The position numbers and the translations under genes are program-made. Shown here piece by piece: positions 24,801 to 36,762 of a stretch of 64,000 bases of DNA (position 1 is the stretch's first letter; each line of letters starts with the position of its first letter). The DNA comes from Apostichopus japonicus (taxonomy: Eukaryota > Echinodermata > Holothuroidea > Aspidochirotida > Stichopodidae), in assembly GCF_037975245.1 (NCBI RefSeq), contig NC_092572.1, positions 7,701,501-7,765,500 on the forward strand, given 5' to 3'. Under the pieces are notes generated by a model, which saw only the letters and a program-made list of their open reading frames with translations, was not told the DNA's origin and did not search any database.

Positions 24801-27800
24801 CTAAAAAAAGTAGATAAGAGAAAAGCGGCATAAGTTAATAAACTGAATGTAACTACTCTTGTGATACAAAATATCAACTGCAAGAATAAAGAACGTAGAG
24901 AAGGCCTGTTATTAGTATGTTATGAACAGGTCCATACATGAGTGCACTTTATTGTGAACCGAAAAAAAGTAAATTTAATAGAGAGATGGGTTAGTATATA
25001 TTTTAAAAGTTAGTGGGAAACATTTTACGAAAATTGAAAAAAAAACGCACAAATGAACCAACTTCCAATGTACACACAATATTGTTTCTTTATATGGTTA
25101 TTGTATGTTGTCCAAAAAAATCGTAGTCAGAATATCACTCACTTTTCATGTCCAATTCCTTCAAAGCTAACTCCACTGTCTCTTTGGCTTTTTCTTTTAA
25201 TTCGTCCGGTACCGAACATTTTACGAACCTTCATTAGAGATGATATAAAAATAAATATTAAACATTTAATATATATCTATATATAAAGAAATAAAAGTCA
25301 TAATTTATCAACATAACGAACAATAACACTAATCACAGTTTGAAGATGATTATAACGAGGTATTATCAAACATTCTTACTGTAGGATTTCTGGACATTTT
25401 TTATTTGCAAGGCTGGTGATGATTGATACAAACTGGTTTTCGTTGATGCTCATTTCCAGAAATATCAGGATTTTTAGTGAGGGCATTGGTATTTCTTTAA
25501 TAAAGTCAATCGAGCACTCTTCTCTGAAAGTCATTACTCTCACTTTCACCTGTTGGAAGACAAGTAATTAGAGAGACGTTAACATTAAGAACGTCATATA
25601 TGTCCATGTTAAATAACCCAAAGAACATCAAAAATTTAACAATAACCACTTACTGAGGCATATCACATCAATGAGTGTCTTTACAGTAAATTGAATATGG
25701 ATTTTAGTTAAAACAAATGATCAACACACACCGGTACCGTATAGTATTTCAGGATATTTTATTTGTTTTATACATGTATCAGGTAATATAAAAAAACGAT
25801 ATAAAGAACTCTCATTTTGTAGAGAAATGTTTATTGGATATAATAATTATGGTGGGCAATCAGCCGGTTTATAAAACCAGCATAGGAATAATTTCCAACA
25901 AGTTGAACATACGAATTTAAAAATTTAATTAAACCCATTTTTTCCTAAAATAAATTGCATGGGTGTCTACTACTTACATCAGAAGCATTGCAAGCATCGC
26001 AGAAATCTGTAAAAGCAACTCTGTGGTGTTTCCTGTCAAGATGCTGTATGTTAATTGTCATTTTGGTACCCAGTTTATCCCCTTTACCGTACATGCCATT
26101 GATAATTGCCTGTTTCTTCTCGAGATTACTTATTTCATAAATACAGTCGATCAAATTGTTCCACATTTTCTGTTCATTCAGGAGAGATTTTACTGCTTTA
26201 TCCAATCTAGCATGATTCATGCCGAACATAAATTGTAATAACCTGACCGTTGTATCGTCAGTACTCTTTTTTATAAAGTCATCTATCCACCCCCATTCTT
26301 TATCACTTTCTGGCACATACTGAGCAGCTAGAAATTCCTGAAAGAATTCATGATAAAACATGATTCCAGCATAGGAAGAAAAAGCCAGTTCTTCTATTTG
26401 ACTTCCTCCGCTTCCTACCTTCTTTGAATACTTGAGTAATCCTACGGCTAAGGCAAGTTCGGTATCTTTATCACCAAGTTTATCGTTCCAATACTCGCGT
26501 TTACCCAATGAAAGGCTCATTTTGTTTTCAAATGCTATTTTACCAAGTCTAGCTTCCAGACTCTTAATATCTTCTTGAATGGACTTTTTATTAACTTTCT
26601 GCACGTATCGGGATTCCAAACAGGTAATCACTAATCTTATTATTGTTGTCAGTTTGTTAACATTCACTTCTTTATATTTCCCTGTTGGATCTAACATTCT
26701 GCATGTAATTATATGAACAATCATAATCAGCAGAAGGGGTGTTTCAGAAAAATTCTGAGAAATTTCGTTTAATTCCATACATTCAGTAACCTTATTTGAA
26801 AGTATTTGTAACGTATCACAAATTTCCGGGTTCTGCATATCGTTTCGTGGAGCAATGTTCTCTTTCTGCTTTGATTCTCCTTGCTTTATCTTGTGATGAG
26901 CAGCAGGAATTGACTCTTTTGTTACATCAGCCGACACCTCGTCAGCTTTAATGTTACTTTCATTTGCTTCATTTTTGCCATCTTCTGTAAACATGTCCTC
27001 GTCTTTTTTTTCTTCGTTTTCAAGTTTTTCCACATCAACAGTTTGGATTTGCTCCGTTTTGTCTTGTTCTTTCTCTTCCGAGGTTTGTTTATTTTCTTCG
27101 TTAACCTCATTTATGTTTTTATCATTCTCCTCCCTTTTCATCGCCTTTCCATACTTAATATTTTCGGCATTGTTACATCCTCCCTCTGTCACCTGCCGAC
27201 TGTCGTTATTTGTCGTTTTCATTTCAATCGTTTCTTGGTTTTTAGCGTTCGATTTGGCTTGTTGTGAGGCGTCTAACTTAGAGGCTCTCATATTTGATTC
27301 GGGAATCAAGGTTAAGGTTGCTTGTAATGTCAAATAATATTTGCATGTTTTATGAATATACTTATTGACTTGAGGAGTATTGAATCCATTCAATTTTACC
27401 TTTGAATATGGTAGGGCAAATGAAGCTTTCATGTCATCAACTTCACGAGACGTTACCCAAACCTTAATTTTTTTAAACTTAAAAGTGTTTATGTTATTAT
27501 CGAGTAATTTTCCGACCGTCAGATTAGCATAATTTTCACCCTCCCCTTCGAGGAGATGAACACGCTCTTCTTTATCATTGGTAGGATCCTCGGGAGATGC
27601 ATTGGCACCAATCGTAGACATTGAGAGCTCGTCAAGCCCATCCAGGAGTACTTGAAACTCAAAATTCAGAAATATTTCAACGATATCGTCCACCGTCAAA
27701 TCGATTCCAACATGAATCATTTTCTTGACAAGATCGGGAAGTATCATCGAAGGATTAACCTCTTTAAGGTGAACATATATAAGTATAGGTTCACTGATTT

Positions 27801-30800
27801 TATCCTTTCTGCCCTTTTTCAGAGGTTTCATCTTTGATACCCAATCGCTAACCAAGTGTTGAGTGTAGGTTGTCTTCCCGTAACCTAAATCGGCTATAAT
27901 TAAGACTCGATTTTTACAATCGAAAATAAACTCCGGTGTAGACAGAAAGTCGCTATCGTGATGACTGACGACACCGTTCGCGTTAGTGACGGTGCACTGA
28001 CACGTGGTGTAAAGGGCATCTATCGGTATTGGTTCACCCCACGGTAGCGGCTTGATGAAACAAAATTTCTCGTAGTGCTGAACTAGCCCTTCCACTAAAA
28101 TATTTTTCTTTTCTGAGGAAAAAAATATGTAAAATATCAACAACTGACTATAGATTGTACAACTTTATGGTCATATTAAAAGGAAATGTTTTCAACGAGC
28201 AAGTAATTTATTTTCTGCATTTAAAGGATGACAGGCAGGGATGTAATCAGCAATGAAAAGAAAACTGAAAGCTATTAGTATGATAAATGTATTATACACG
28301 TATTGATGATGCGCTATCCTTCGTTTAATGAATGCCATTCATTTCTTAAATATAAAAAACCCTCTATTATTAGTAAATTGCGTGTAGCTATTAAACCCAA
28401 TTGATGAAATGATACATAAGCAAACTTGTTATTCTCCCTTATTTCTACAGTTTGAAACATCAACTAGGATGTGCTTGTATTAAGCTTAGTCGCATGTGTT
28501 TACTGAATGGATCCATTTTTCTAAAGTTGATCTTAATTGCGCCATAGACCATAGTAAGCATATTATACAGCGATTTACCCCATACATGAGACTTGTTTAT
28601 GGTTATAACCGTAAGGTTGTAGATCAGTCGCGTGAAGTATTCTTGCTTTGGAAAGTAATTTTAAGATGAAATTATGATATCGTACCTTCAAGGGATTTTT
28701 TCTTCGGCTTCGGCTTCTGCATTTCCTGCTATAAGAACAGAAATGGAATTTACTTAAATAAATGGATAAACCGGATCACATTGTGGACAGAGATTATGAA
28801 TTAATAAAGATATAATGTCCTTCTTACCGTGTGTGGATCCGGAGTTTCGACCTGTATACTCGTACCTAAATAAACAAGAATACAAATCCAGTCGATTCAT
28901 TTTTTGTGGCTTTGATATTTCAATTTTCCTTGTTAATATACAGAATTATTTAATAGAGCTTTGTAAATACATTGTTCCTTATATGTTTATATAAGGGGTT
29001 AAATCAATGGTCTTCCATGCGGTTCTTGATGATAATACATGAAAGACGGTATAAGGCTAGCGATGCACACATACAGCAATAGCGTTATAACACTGTTCAT
29101 TTATACAACACACACAATAAACATATATTTTTATCTGAAAATGTTACAATTTTGGGTAAACTTTAATTAAAACTGAACCAACAGTGTATGTAAACGGTGC
29201 AAAGAAGTTTTCAACTTTTATAATAGTTTACAGTTTCAAAACAACTTAAATGCGGAAGTATAATAATAACAAGAATAACGGAAATAGGCTATGCTATATT
29301 TAGTAAGCTCAACAGCACCACGTTATACATTGAAGTCAGCCTGGATCTGACCCAAGGTATACTATACCTGCAGTTGCAATAGCAACATGATATAATGTTG
29401 TATCCAGAGAGGAGTACAGGTCACTAAGCATACGTTCTTAACTGGCAGTGGCGGAACAAAAAATCCGAAAAAAAAGGTGGCAGGTTTGGGGGTGAAAAGC
29501 AGCAGTAAGGGGGGATATTAACATTACAAACAGGTACCTGAATAAAGTACAAGTCACGAGAACATTTACGGGGCTAGGGCAGACGTCCTACCCACCCGAT
29601 CCACAATCCCAATATAATATAAACTAATGAATATTTGAATGTATACGTGAAATTTAAAACAGTGACAAAACTGTATTGTCATATAACCAGTGTCGTGCAT
29701 TCACCGGTTGTCAAGAGGGGATATTGAGCGATTTTTGCGACCGATTTACCATGACCAGCTGAGCAACGTTTGGAGAAAAGAGGGTGAAAACGGTTACTTG
29801 CTTTACGATTACAATTGTACTAAGTTATTGGCTGCGAGTATATGTCCCTCAGCAGCTGCAACACTATTAAATAGTTCTTGTTTGCCCTTGTAGAGATTAT
29901 GGAGCTCAAAAATATGTAATAAAATACGCTTGACATATTTTAGCATTACTTGAGATAAATATCATCTTATGTGACACTAACATCATTCTTTTCTTCTATG
30001 CAGATATTGTGTTGTATACAAGTTTGCAGTTGCCAGAATACTACCTGCTACATATTTGGGAGTTGCGACGATAATGGTTCTCTGTGTTGGTATGGTCGGA
30101 TTTCTGAACGTTTTTAAGACAATTTAAACACCATACTTATCCTTACCATTTCTTCGGCACCAACAACTTGCTTTACCTTTTTTGCAGTACAAACAGCAAG
30201 CAATGAGGACGACTATAACAACAAAGAAGATTATAATTCCAATAACAACAATTGGCCAGGCGACTTGACCTGTAGGGCTACTCGTGGGTTCCATTGAAGG
30301 AGGCTCTTTGCAGACTTCTGAAACGACATAATCAGAACAACGAAGATTGTAGTATATGGGTGGTATATGGGTGGCGCGAGAGGAATTTCAACAAAAACAT
30401 ATCTGAGAGCTACGCCTTTCCTGTGTAGTCGGCCGAAATTGCGATGTTATCATAAACACGCTTTAAATGTGAAGTATAACATCCTCCCCATATTGGTTTG
30501 TGCACTGTGGCAATTACATTAATCATTAGCTATTTCCTCTGTATACCTGACAGGATAAAACTGTTATTGTTGTGAGGCACAACCCCTGGTTTACACCTAT
30601 TGTGATATTGCGATTCCGAATTATTTGGTCAATAGGTTTGCTTCTCCAAGGACCTATAATTTCACTTTTGTTAGGGGTATACGTTTTGCCCTAAATGTGG
30701 ATATGGTAAAACAAAAACGTGTTGCATTTTCTTACTGACACAGGGGTCTACCTAATGTGTGCAAGTTTATGGCCACAAAATACCATTATGACATAACTAT

Positions 30801-33412
30801 GCATTTCCTTTCGTTATGAATGTTCTACAATGTCGTTCTGGTATGCTCAAAACGTGCACTTAATTCAATTATACTGTAAGAAACTAAGTGAACTGTAAAA
30901 AACTAAGTTTTAATGAGTCTTTGTAATCTACATTTTACTTCCCGTAAAATCAAAGGACTAATTATAAACTGTAAAAGATGTGCATGAGACACTGTTCAAT
31001 AAACCAGCAATGCATTACTAAATACCATAACGAATTTGCCAATCAGTATATCACGTTACCTGTCTTTATCCTAACAGTGCTGTAGTAATTATCAAGGAGA
31101 GGAACAAGTGTAGTGTCTGACAAAAAAGCGATGCATCTGAAAGTAGCATCTGCTCCACAAGCAGGTGTTGTGTATTCAATGGTTTTCTCAGTGTACCATC
31201 TGTCATCCATTTCTGTATGAGTTTGCTCTTCTTTAGTGAAGCTAACTCCAGACTGGTTAGTTACAATCCAGTCTACCTCCATCATTGGTCGAGAGCCACT
31301 CACATAACAAGTCAGTGATCCAGAAGTGTTAACGTTCAGTTGACATCCAGTACAAGTCGAACCACAGGCACCAATTAGTGGGCACGGAGGATCAGGTCGA
31401 ACTGTTAAAAAAGGTTATTGATATAAATTTCAGCATTGTATATATAAATATATAAATGAAGACCAAACTGGCAGCACATTTTAATAAATTAGTGAAGGAA
31501 GGAAATGAGCCTGTGATAGTCAGTCACTCTATGTAATATATTTATAAGAAGAAGGAACATTTTCAGTATTTTTGATACCATATGGTACGAAGAACAGCTT
31601 TATTCAAGCAAATGAAATGGACATCATGTAGGTTTCTCCATAAAATAAATACTACTACTAACCTAACTAAATTTAATGATGGCAATAAAGCAATTGTTTC
31701 GATACACATTGATGTGCCCAGAATCCCCGTAGGTGATTGTTACTTATATTCTGAGAGGGTGCATGCTTACTAAGAGATATGCTTGTTGGTAGCATACTCA
31801 ATGGTGATCAATGAAACCAATATATAAAAAGTAAAAAGTGGATATCCAACGTGAATATCGCAACATATACAATGTAAGCAACTATTTGTCAAAGAGAGCC
31901 GGAATTCCTTGTGGAATCTCTATTGCAATCGAGGACACGTTCCCAAAATGCTACCCCCCCCCCCACTTCTCTAAACTATGACTCACAGAGTGAAAGAAAC
32001 GTAATTCCTCTTTCTTAGATGTATTTATATAATTGAAAATAGCCAGCAGACGCTATGAAAAGGCTACGACTTCCAATGGCAGGGTACGTAATCGGATATA
32101 CTTCCTAGATGTAGACAGCTCTTATTATTAAGCAAATTATCATGATTTACAACATTACTCGAATAGTCACTGCAGCTAGTCTTAACTGAGATATTCAATC
32201 TCAAATTCGAGCTTCCGTACACCCCTTTAAGAAAAGGATCTTCCCAGGTCTGCCAAATTTACGGAAATGACCGGCCGAATCGGATTGAAACTTACCAAAT
32301 GGTAAGGTGCTGATCTAATTTGGAATAATACCTCCGACAACGGTGTAAATCATTCATGTAACCTGAACCTGGTTACAAGTACCACAAAAGGAGCAACCTA
32401 AAGCCGGCCCTCTTAAAAAAAATATATCCAGGCGTCTAGAGCAGCGAAATATAAGACAAAATGATCCAGGGCAAAGCCATGGCTGACCTTGGGTGAATAT
32501 GGACCCCAATTATAGCCCATTGGTTCTCATTTGGTTGCTATGCCTCTCACTCCTCCCCAGCCCCAGTCAAAGAACATATTCAAGTATTGACGGTTAACCG
32601 GTTAATTCTCGCACTGTAAACCGGTTACCTATCTGAACATTAAACTAGTGATTGAAAAACCGAAGAGGTTTGCCCCGCTGTATTTGTGTTTCTGAGGCCG
32701 CCCATGTATCAAAATTCTCTGCACTGAAATTCGACAAAGTGTGCCTTTTTTGTACAAATATCCTTCCTTCTTGGGGGGGCGGGGGGGGGGGGGAATGGGG
32801 AACATGATTGATAAATTATAAAGAAAACAATGACATTTTCGTCTGAAATGCCCTGGTGACATCTTTCATTCCGCTGGTTTTAGAAACGTTTTACTAAACG
32901 TAAAAATACTTGAAAATCTATATTTCTGACACACAAAATGGTATTATGAGGATGCGGTCTTCGCCTAAGATTTTAGATTTATTTAAACACTTTTGATAAC
33001 AGTCATCTTTAGCTACCAGAAAAAAAAAAAATCGCGCCTCTCCAACAACGTTACTACTAATACTGTTATAATTACGTTCTACATGATGTATGCTTACTGT
33101 ATACTTTCAGCTCCGCAGTCGTCGTATCAAAATCAAAGTCGTTGAAGAAAACTCTCACGGTGTACTTTCCTTCGTGCTTCAGTTGCGTGTTGTTTAATTT
33201 CAACGCATTTTCGTTGGTAAACTCATACTCCCCTTTTTGGTATTCCTGTCCTCCGTATCTACCATCTTCGATTTTGAGTATAGGAATGCTACTCGTATTT
33301 CCACCTTTATACCAGTACATGTCACGTTGTTCAGCGCTAGCGTTACAGACAATGACATAAGGCTTGCCTAATTCGGCAAAATACTGGTTGTCACAGCTAA
33401 TGCTCTCGGATT
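24700..33412 (-). CDS. Copy B: Ig-Ig-TM-NACHT-LRR-like receptor, intact
   Basis: Nine minus-strand exons: 33098-33412 (Ig1), 31060-31401 (Ig2), 30147-30317 (stalk and TM), 28828-28865, 28686-28725 (linker), 25978-28112 (NACHT), 25380-25549 (LRR-like), 25143-25228 and 24700-24800 (TAA). Every junction agrees in phase and no stop interrupts the roughly 1,130 codons. The predicted product has two extracellular Ig domains, one membrane span, a Lys/Pro-rich linker, then a cytosolic NACHT ATPase with Walker A LGYGKTT, Walker B VLLDGLDEL, sensor TSR and a winged-helix-like FYHEFFQEFLAAQYV. A charged, low-complexity insert of about 130 residues sits between sensor and winged helix. NACHT proteins of the NLR class are usually cytosolic; membrane anchoring with Ig ectodomains is unusual and suggests direct sensing or adhesion coupled to NACHT oligomerisation (inference). 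No signal-peptide exon was found; Ig1 needs an incoming phase-1 exon. Confidence 0.85.
25143..25228 (-). CDS. Copy B helical exon after LRR
   Basis: FVKCSVPDELKEKAKETVEL, then ALKELDMK: a charged helix of the kind that follows an LRR unit. 86 nt, as in C. Confidence 0.8.
25380..25549 (-). CDS. Copy B LRR-like exon
   Basis: VKVRVMTFREECSIDFIKEI, then PMPSLKILIFLEMSINENQF and VSIITSLANKKCPEILQ. The PSLKILIFLEMSINE core resembles a single leucine-rich repeat; there is no long LRR array as in classical NLRs. Confidence 0.8.
25978..28112 (-). CDS. Copy B NACHT exon
   Basis: One 2,135-nt exon, open from acceptor tttcctcag to donor TCTGAT|GTAAGT. In order: N-terminal helical segment (YEKFCFIKPLPWGEPIPIDA), Walker A ADLGYGKTTYTQ about 75 residues in, Walker B FQVLLDGLDELS about 155 in, TSREVDDM sensor about 225 in, a Glu/Lys/Asn-rich insert (about 26,820-27,290), then LNEISQNFSETPLLLIMIVH and the winged-helix segment FYHEFFQEFLAAQYV. 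The frame continues a little past the donor, but GTAAGTAG and phase agreement with the LRR exon fix the end. Copy C gives the same exon length to within a few bases. Confidence 0.92.
28686..28725 (-). CDS. Copy B basic linker mini-exon
   Basis: 40 nt: EMQKPKPKKKSLE. Acceptor tatagcag, donor GAAG|GTACGA. The strongly basic run just inside the membrane could act as stop-transfer or lipid contact. Confidence 0.75.
28828..28865 (-). CDS. Copy B juxtamembrane mini-exon
   Basis: 38 nt: GTSIQVETPDPHT, between acceptor atttag and donor CACG|GTAAGA. The matching exon in C is 26 nt; both preserve phase. Confidence 0.7.
28866..30146. other. Copy B intron with old MITE end
   Basis: 29451-29520 contains cagtggcggaac, resembling the hAT MITE terminus. 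The same insertion is present in copy C at 54543, so it predates the block duplication. No coding sequence seen. Confidence 0.5.
30147..30317 (-). CDS. Copy B stalk and transmembrane exon
   Basis: EVCKEPPSMEPTSSPTGQVA (short Pro/Ser stalk), then WPIVVIGIIIFFVVIVVLIA (membrane span), then CCLYCKKGK and CRRNG (Cys/basic inner border). It has a few extra inner codons compared with C (55148-55288). An in-exon AG|GTAAAG could also act as a donor. Confidence 0.88.
31060..31401 (-). CDS. Copy B second Ig-like exon
   Basis: RPDPPCPLIGACGSTCTGCQ, then NTSGSLTCYVSGSRPMMEVD, W-IVTNQSG, later ATFRCIAFLSD and YYSTVRIKT. It shows the Cys-Trp-Cys pattern of an Ig domain with additional cysteines before it; N-glycosylation sites are present (NTS, NQS). 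Confidence 0.85.
31402..33097. other. Copy B Ig1-Ig2 intron, expanded
   Basis: 1.7 kb, compared with about 160 bp in copy C. Extra sequence includes a C-run at 31955 and a G-run at 32776; no coding frame recognised. It is probably one or more unidentified insertions. Confidence 0.6.
33098..33412 (-). CDS. Copy B first Ig exon (V-like)
   Basis: ESISCDNQYFAELGKPYVIV, C-NASAEQRDMYWYKGG, later YQKGEYEF and LKHEGKYTVRVFF. The YWYKG and HEGKY motifs are V-set-like, although the usual second Cys before the G strand is replaced (Y-T-V-R-V). 315 nt, as in C. Confidence 0.88.
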
Positions 33413-33804
33413 CTGTAATAAAAAACAAAGGATCAAATCATAATAATTATTTGAATCTGTTAAAAACCTTAAAGGGTGTATGTAGAAGACATATAATAAT
33501 ATGAATATATAGTTCAAAACATGTGATAGTCTGATCGGATACCAAGACTTCCCTTATCAACTCATTACTAAATCAATGTGAAATATCAACTTGAGACAGT
33601 CGTGGAACCGTTCCGATGAAAAAGTACACAACACAATTACTGAATTGGGGGAACTGGTAGATATAAAGAGTTCATAATATAGAAGAAATAAGTCATGTTA
33701 AAGAATGTTGGAGACATTGATGGTATGCTTCAGTCGTTGAAAGAGAATGCATTATGCTGTTATATTTAACAATGTTAGTATTTATTCCAAGACATGATAC
33801 TAAC

Positions 33805-33894
<90 letters not shown>
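33805..33894. repeat. (TA)n microsatellite
   Basis: About 90 bp of alternating TA with a single early interruption. Confidence 0.98.
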
Positions 33895-33898
<4 letters not shown>

Positions 33899-34009
33899 TT
33901 ACATTGTATTATCCAAGTATATCTATTAAGCTTCTTTCAGAGATATCTGATTAAGAATGTATGTTCACTGATAAATATTTAAGATGTGCGCACAAATATC
34001 AACACGGTT

Positions 34010-34585
34010 GATTGCATGAATGTAGTGTGAGAAACTTGTCTTGTGTTAAACATCCACTTCTTGCAATATGATGAACATTAATTGCATAAAGTTGGAGACG
34101 TCATAAAAATGTGTTTATTTTGTATAAACATCACTACACCAGTATGAACAAAATTGTACGCTAAGCCCCACCCACTCATTTATATTATGATATGAGGACC
34201 AATAATTATAAGGCATATCCACTTATCATGGGGCATATATCTACCAAGTATGACATTGATTCAACCTGTGGTTGTTAGATATCGAGGTTAGAATCTGTTT
34301 GTGACAATGTCCCATTTACGCTCCACCCATACATATTAATGAAGAAAAACTGTTGTTGCAAAGCACATGTACATATTATGTAGTTATATCACCATGCCAA
34401 GTATAAACTAAATCGGACATATGGTTGCAGAGATACTGACATTTTAAAGAATTAAGTTAAGTCCCGCCCACTCGTTAATATTCATGAGATGGGACCTGAA
34501 GACAATAGGGCATATCTTCTCATCATAGGGCTCTATCTACCATGTATGACATAGATTCAGTTTGTGTTTGTTGAGATAGTGTGTA
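34010..34585. repeat. Degenerate tandem array, unit about 146 bp
   Basis: Segments beginning near cgctaagccccacccactca, tcccatttacgctccaccca and taagtcccgcccactcgtta recur at roughly 146-bp spacing, each followed by ttaatatt/tgag, ggcatatc and accaagtatgac-type words. Three clear units and a weaker fourth. Confidence 0.7.
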
Positions 34586-34785
34586 CAAGCTAGCCGTCAT
34601 CTACACCCACATGAGAAGCTGGTATGATGGCTGCGGTTACTGAGCCTTCGGCAACGTAACCAAACATAAGTCAAAGCATCATCACTGCATCAGAGATGGT
34701 ACAAACCTTTTAAAAGTAATACATCCCATGCTTTTTTAAGGGAGGATTGGGATTTTTTTTTTTACAAATTCATTATTTGTTTTGG

Positions 34786-34981
34786 TTAAACCCTAGCGCA
34801 CATCTTCCTTAACCTGATATGTATATCTGTAACATTTACATATTGGGAGCTATAAGATAAAGTGGTCTCAATATCAATTTCATTCAATTTGAATCCAGTA
34901 CCTCCTTCCCCAACAGCTGATGTTAAACGTAAACCAAAGATAACAACCGCTTTCACCCGCTTCCCAGTCAGAATAGAGTAT
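34786..34981 (-). other. Possible terminal exon of unknown gene
   Basis: A good acceptor (tttctttctcttag) opens a 64-codon frame (YSILTGKRVKAVVIFGLRLT ... YVNVTDIHIRLRKMCARV) that ends at TAA. Composition is protein-like, with hydrophobic strands, but I recognise no family and no other exon. Confidence 0.25.
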
Positions 34982-36762
34982 CTAAGAGAAAGAAAAAAGA
35001 GGTTCAATATTTGAATTTAGTAGCAATGTAGCGAGTATTTAACTTAAGGCAGAACAGCAAACACACACCCTTTTTCACACATCAAACTCACCTTTCTTCA
35101 TAATATCATTCCAGTATATTTTCAGTTAAAGGGACATTCTTTTCAAATTCTAAAAAGGAATATCGTTGAACGTTGCTAACCACATATACCATAATAGCAG
35201 GCCTAACCATTCCAATCTTTGTAACAGTACCCCACTCGTTACCCTCCTCCATAAGACCCGCAATAACACATACAAATCAAGTCAGGGATTAAAAATAAAG
35301 CAGAAAAATGTTCAAGCTTAAAATGTTTAAATTCATATTGCACATATACAATATTGTTTCCCCTTCTCTACCCGCGAGCAACGCTGAACTTTCTATACAA
35401 CGTGATAGCATAATTTCTATGCTATGCAATAATGTACATTTATTCGGATAATGCCGTCAGTTCTTTTTATATTTATTCTTGTGTAAAAGTAAGTGGGCCT
35501 GAGGTTTCGATCCTAGCAGGAGCTTCTCCAGCCATTATGTATGTTACTCTATAGCCTTTTCAGCAGGGCCTGTCATATCAATGGGCCCAGGCTCCCTGCC
35601 AAGCGTAATTACCCTTCTCGCTCCCTTCCGTTCTAGGCGGCCAAAATTTAAGGAAAATAGACAAGTGTGACAGATCTTGATAATTTACATAATGTATGTG
35701 ATTAGGAAACTTGCTATTGCTTCTACATATCACCTGAATTTATTGTTACATGATAACATTATACATCAAAGCAAAACTCAGCACTGTACACATACTTTCT
35801 GCGATCTTCTGGGATAATAACGTCAACATATTTTCCCTGCCATATTGATAAGTTTTCCTAGCCTGTTGGGTCCCGGCACTATAATGATATGTCTGAACCA
35901 AGCCTGATTCTATTATGTACAAGTAGCTATATGCACTGATTGTTATCCACCCAAACTAAACCAATATATGATTACGAATCGATGCGTTAGCGATATGAAA
36001 ATTTATCAAACTTTCTGGATTGAAACCTTGCGAAGTCAGCATCCAATATTTTCTATCAACAGGAAAAATGCAATTGATGTTCCCAATACAACTAGCGCCG
36101 GCTTATGTCATAATGTAGGTAGTTGCGAGGTACTTCCTGGATAGACAAAGTCAATGCATACGTCAGTTTGTTCCGAGATTAGCTGAAATTAAACTACAAT
36201 CAAACATTAATATTAATTTAAATGAAATCATCAACTTACAACGAAGCGTAATCAAGTTGTGTTCTTCTGTTACGCCTAGCATAGGCTGGACTTAATCACA
36301 CAAAAGCGTTAGAGCTTCAAATGGCAGTAACAGGTACACTGTTGGTTCAGTTTTACGTTATAAAGACTTAATCATTGTTACACTCGATGTATGAAATGAA
36401 AGTGAACTATAGTTAAACATAAGCAGTTACACTATACAAATAAGATGATCAAAGATAATTACAATGTAGAAACGAACGTTCACGGATATAGTTGCATTAA
36501 ACACATAGACCTGAGGATTAAGAACAACTGGAAAATAGATCTTCTACAATTCAGTGTGCTGTCTTACAATTCAACGTTCTAGAGGCTATGTCATTACTCA
36601 ATATGACTTACTCGAAGGATGTTCTGAATATAACTTTCAAAGGTACGAAAACTTCTTGGATTTCTTTTCATCCTTTCGACTAATATTTAAAATCAATTTG
36701 TTTTCAATCCATTTCTTTTCTTTATCCCACTTTCATTTCAATAGTTCTCCTGCTACTCCAGG

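Larger units (their letters stand above)
17186..33412. repeat. Tandem segmental duplication, upstream block
   Basis: Exons and introns of K1 (from 17186) and copy B recur in the same order and orientation at about 42600-56842, offset near 25.4 kb at the kinase exons and 25.1 kb at the NACHT exon. Intronic and intergenic DNA is also alignable, so this is genomic duplication rather than gene family resemblance. Local insertions differ between blocks. Confidence 0.9.
33413..36762. other. Divergent intergenic region between B and K2
   Basis: Lies between the 5'-most recognised exons of copy B (minus) and K2 (plus), so it should contain both promoters and signal-peptide exons. I could not place either with confidence. 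It contains a (TA)n tract, a ~146-bp degenerate array and one possible minus-strand exon. Confidence 0.6.

Noticed and set aside
26951-27337. Plus-strand Ser/Phe-rich open frame of 128 codons opposite copy B
   Set aside because: Antisense shadow of the charged insert of the NACHT exon; no independent signal.
33754-33982. Open frames of alternating Tyr and Ile
   Set aside because: Translation of the (TA)n microsatellite.
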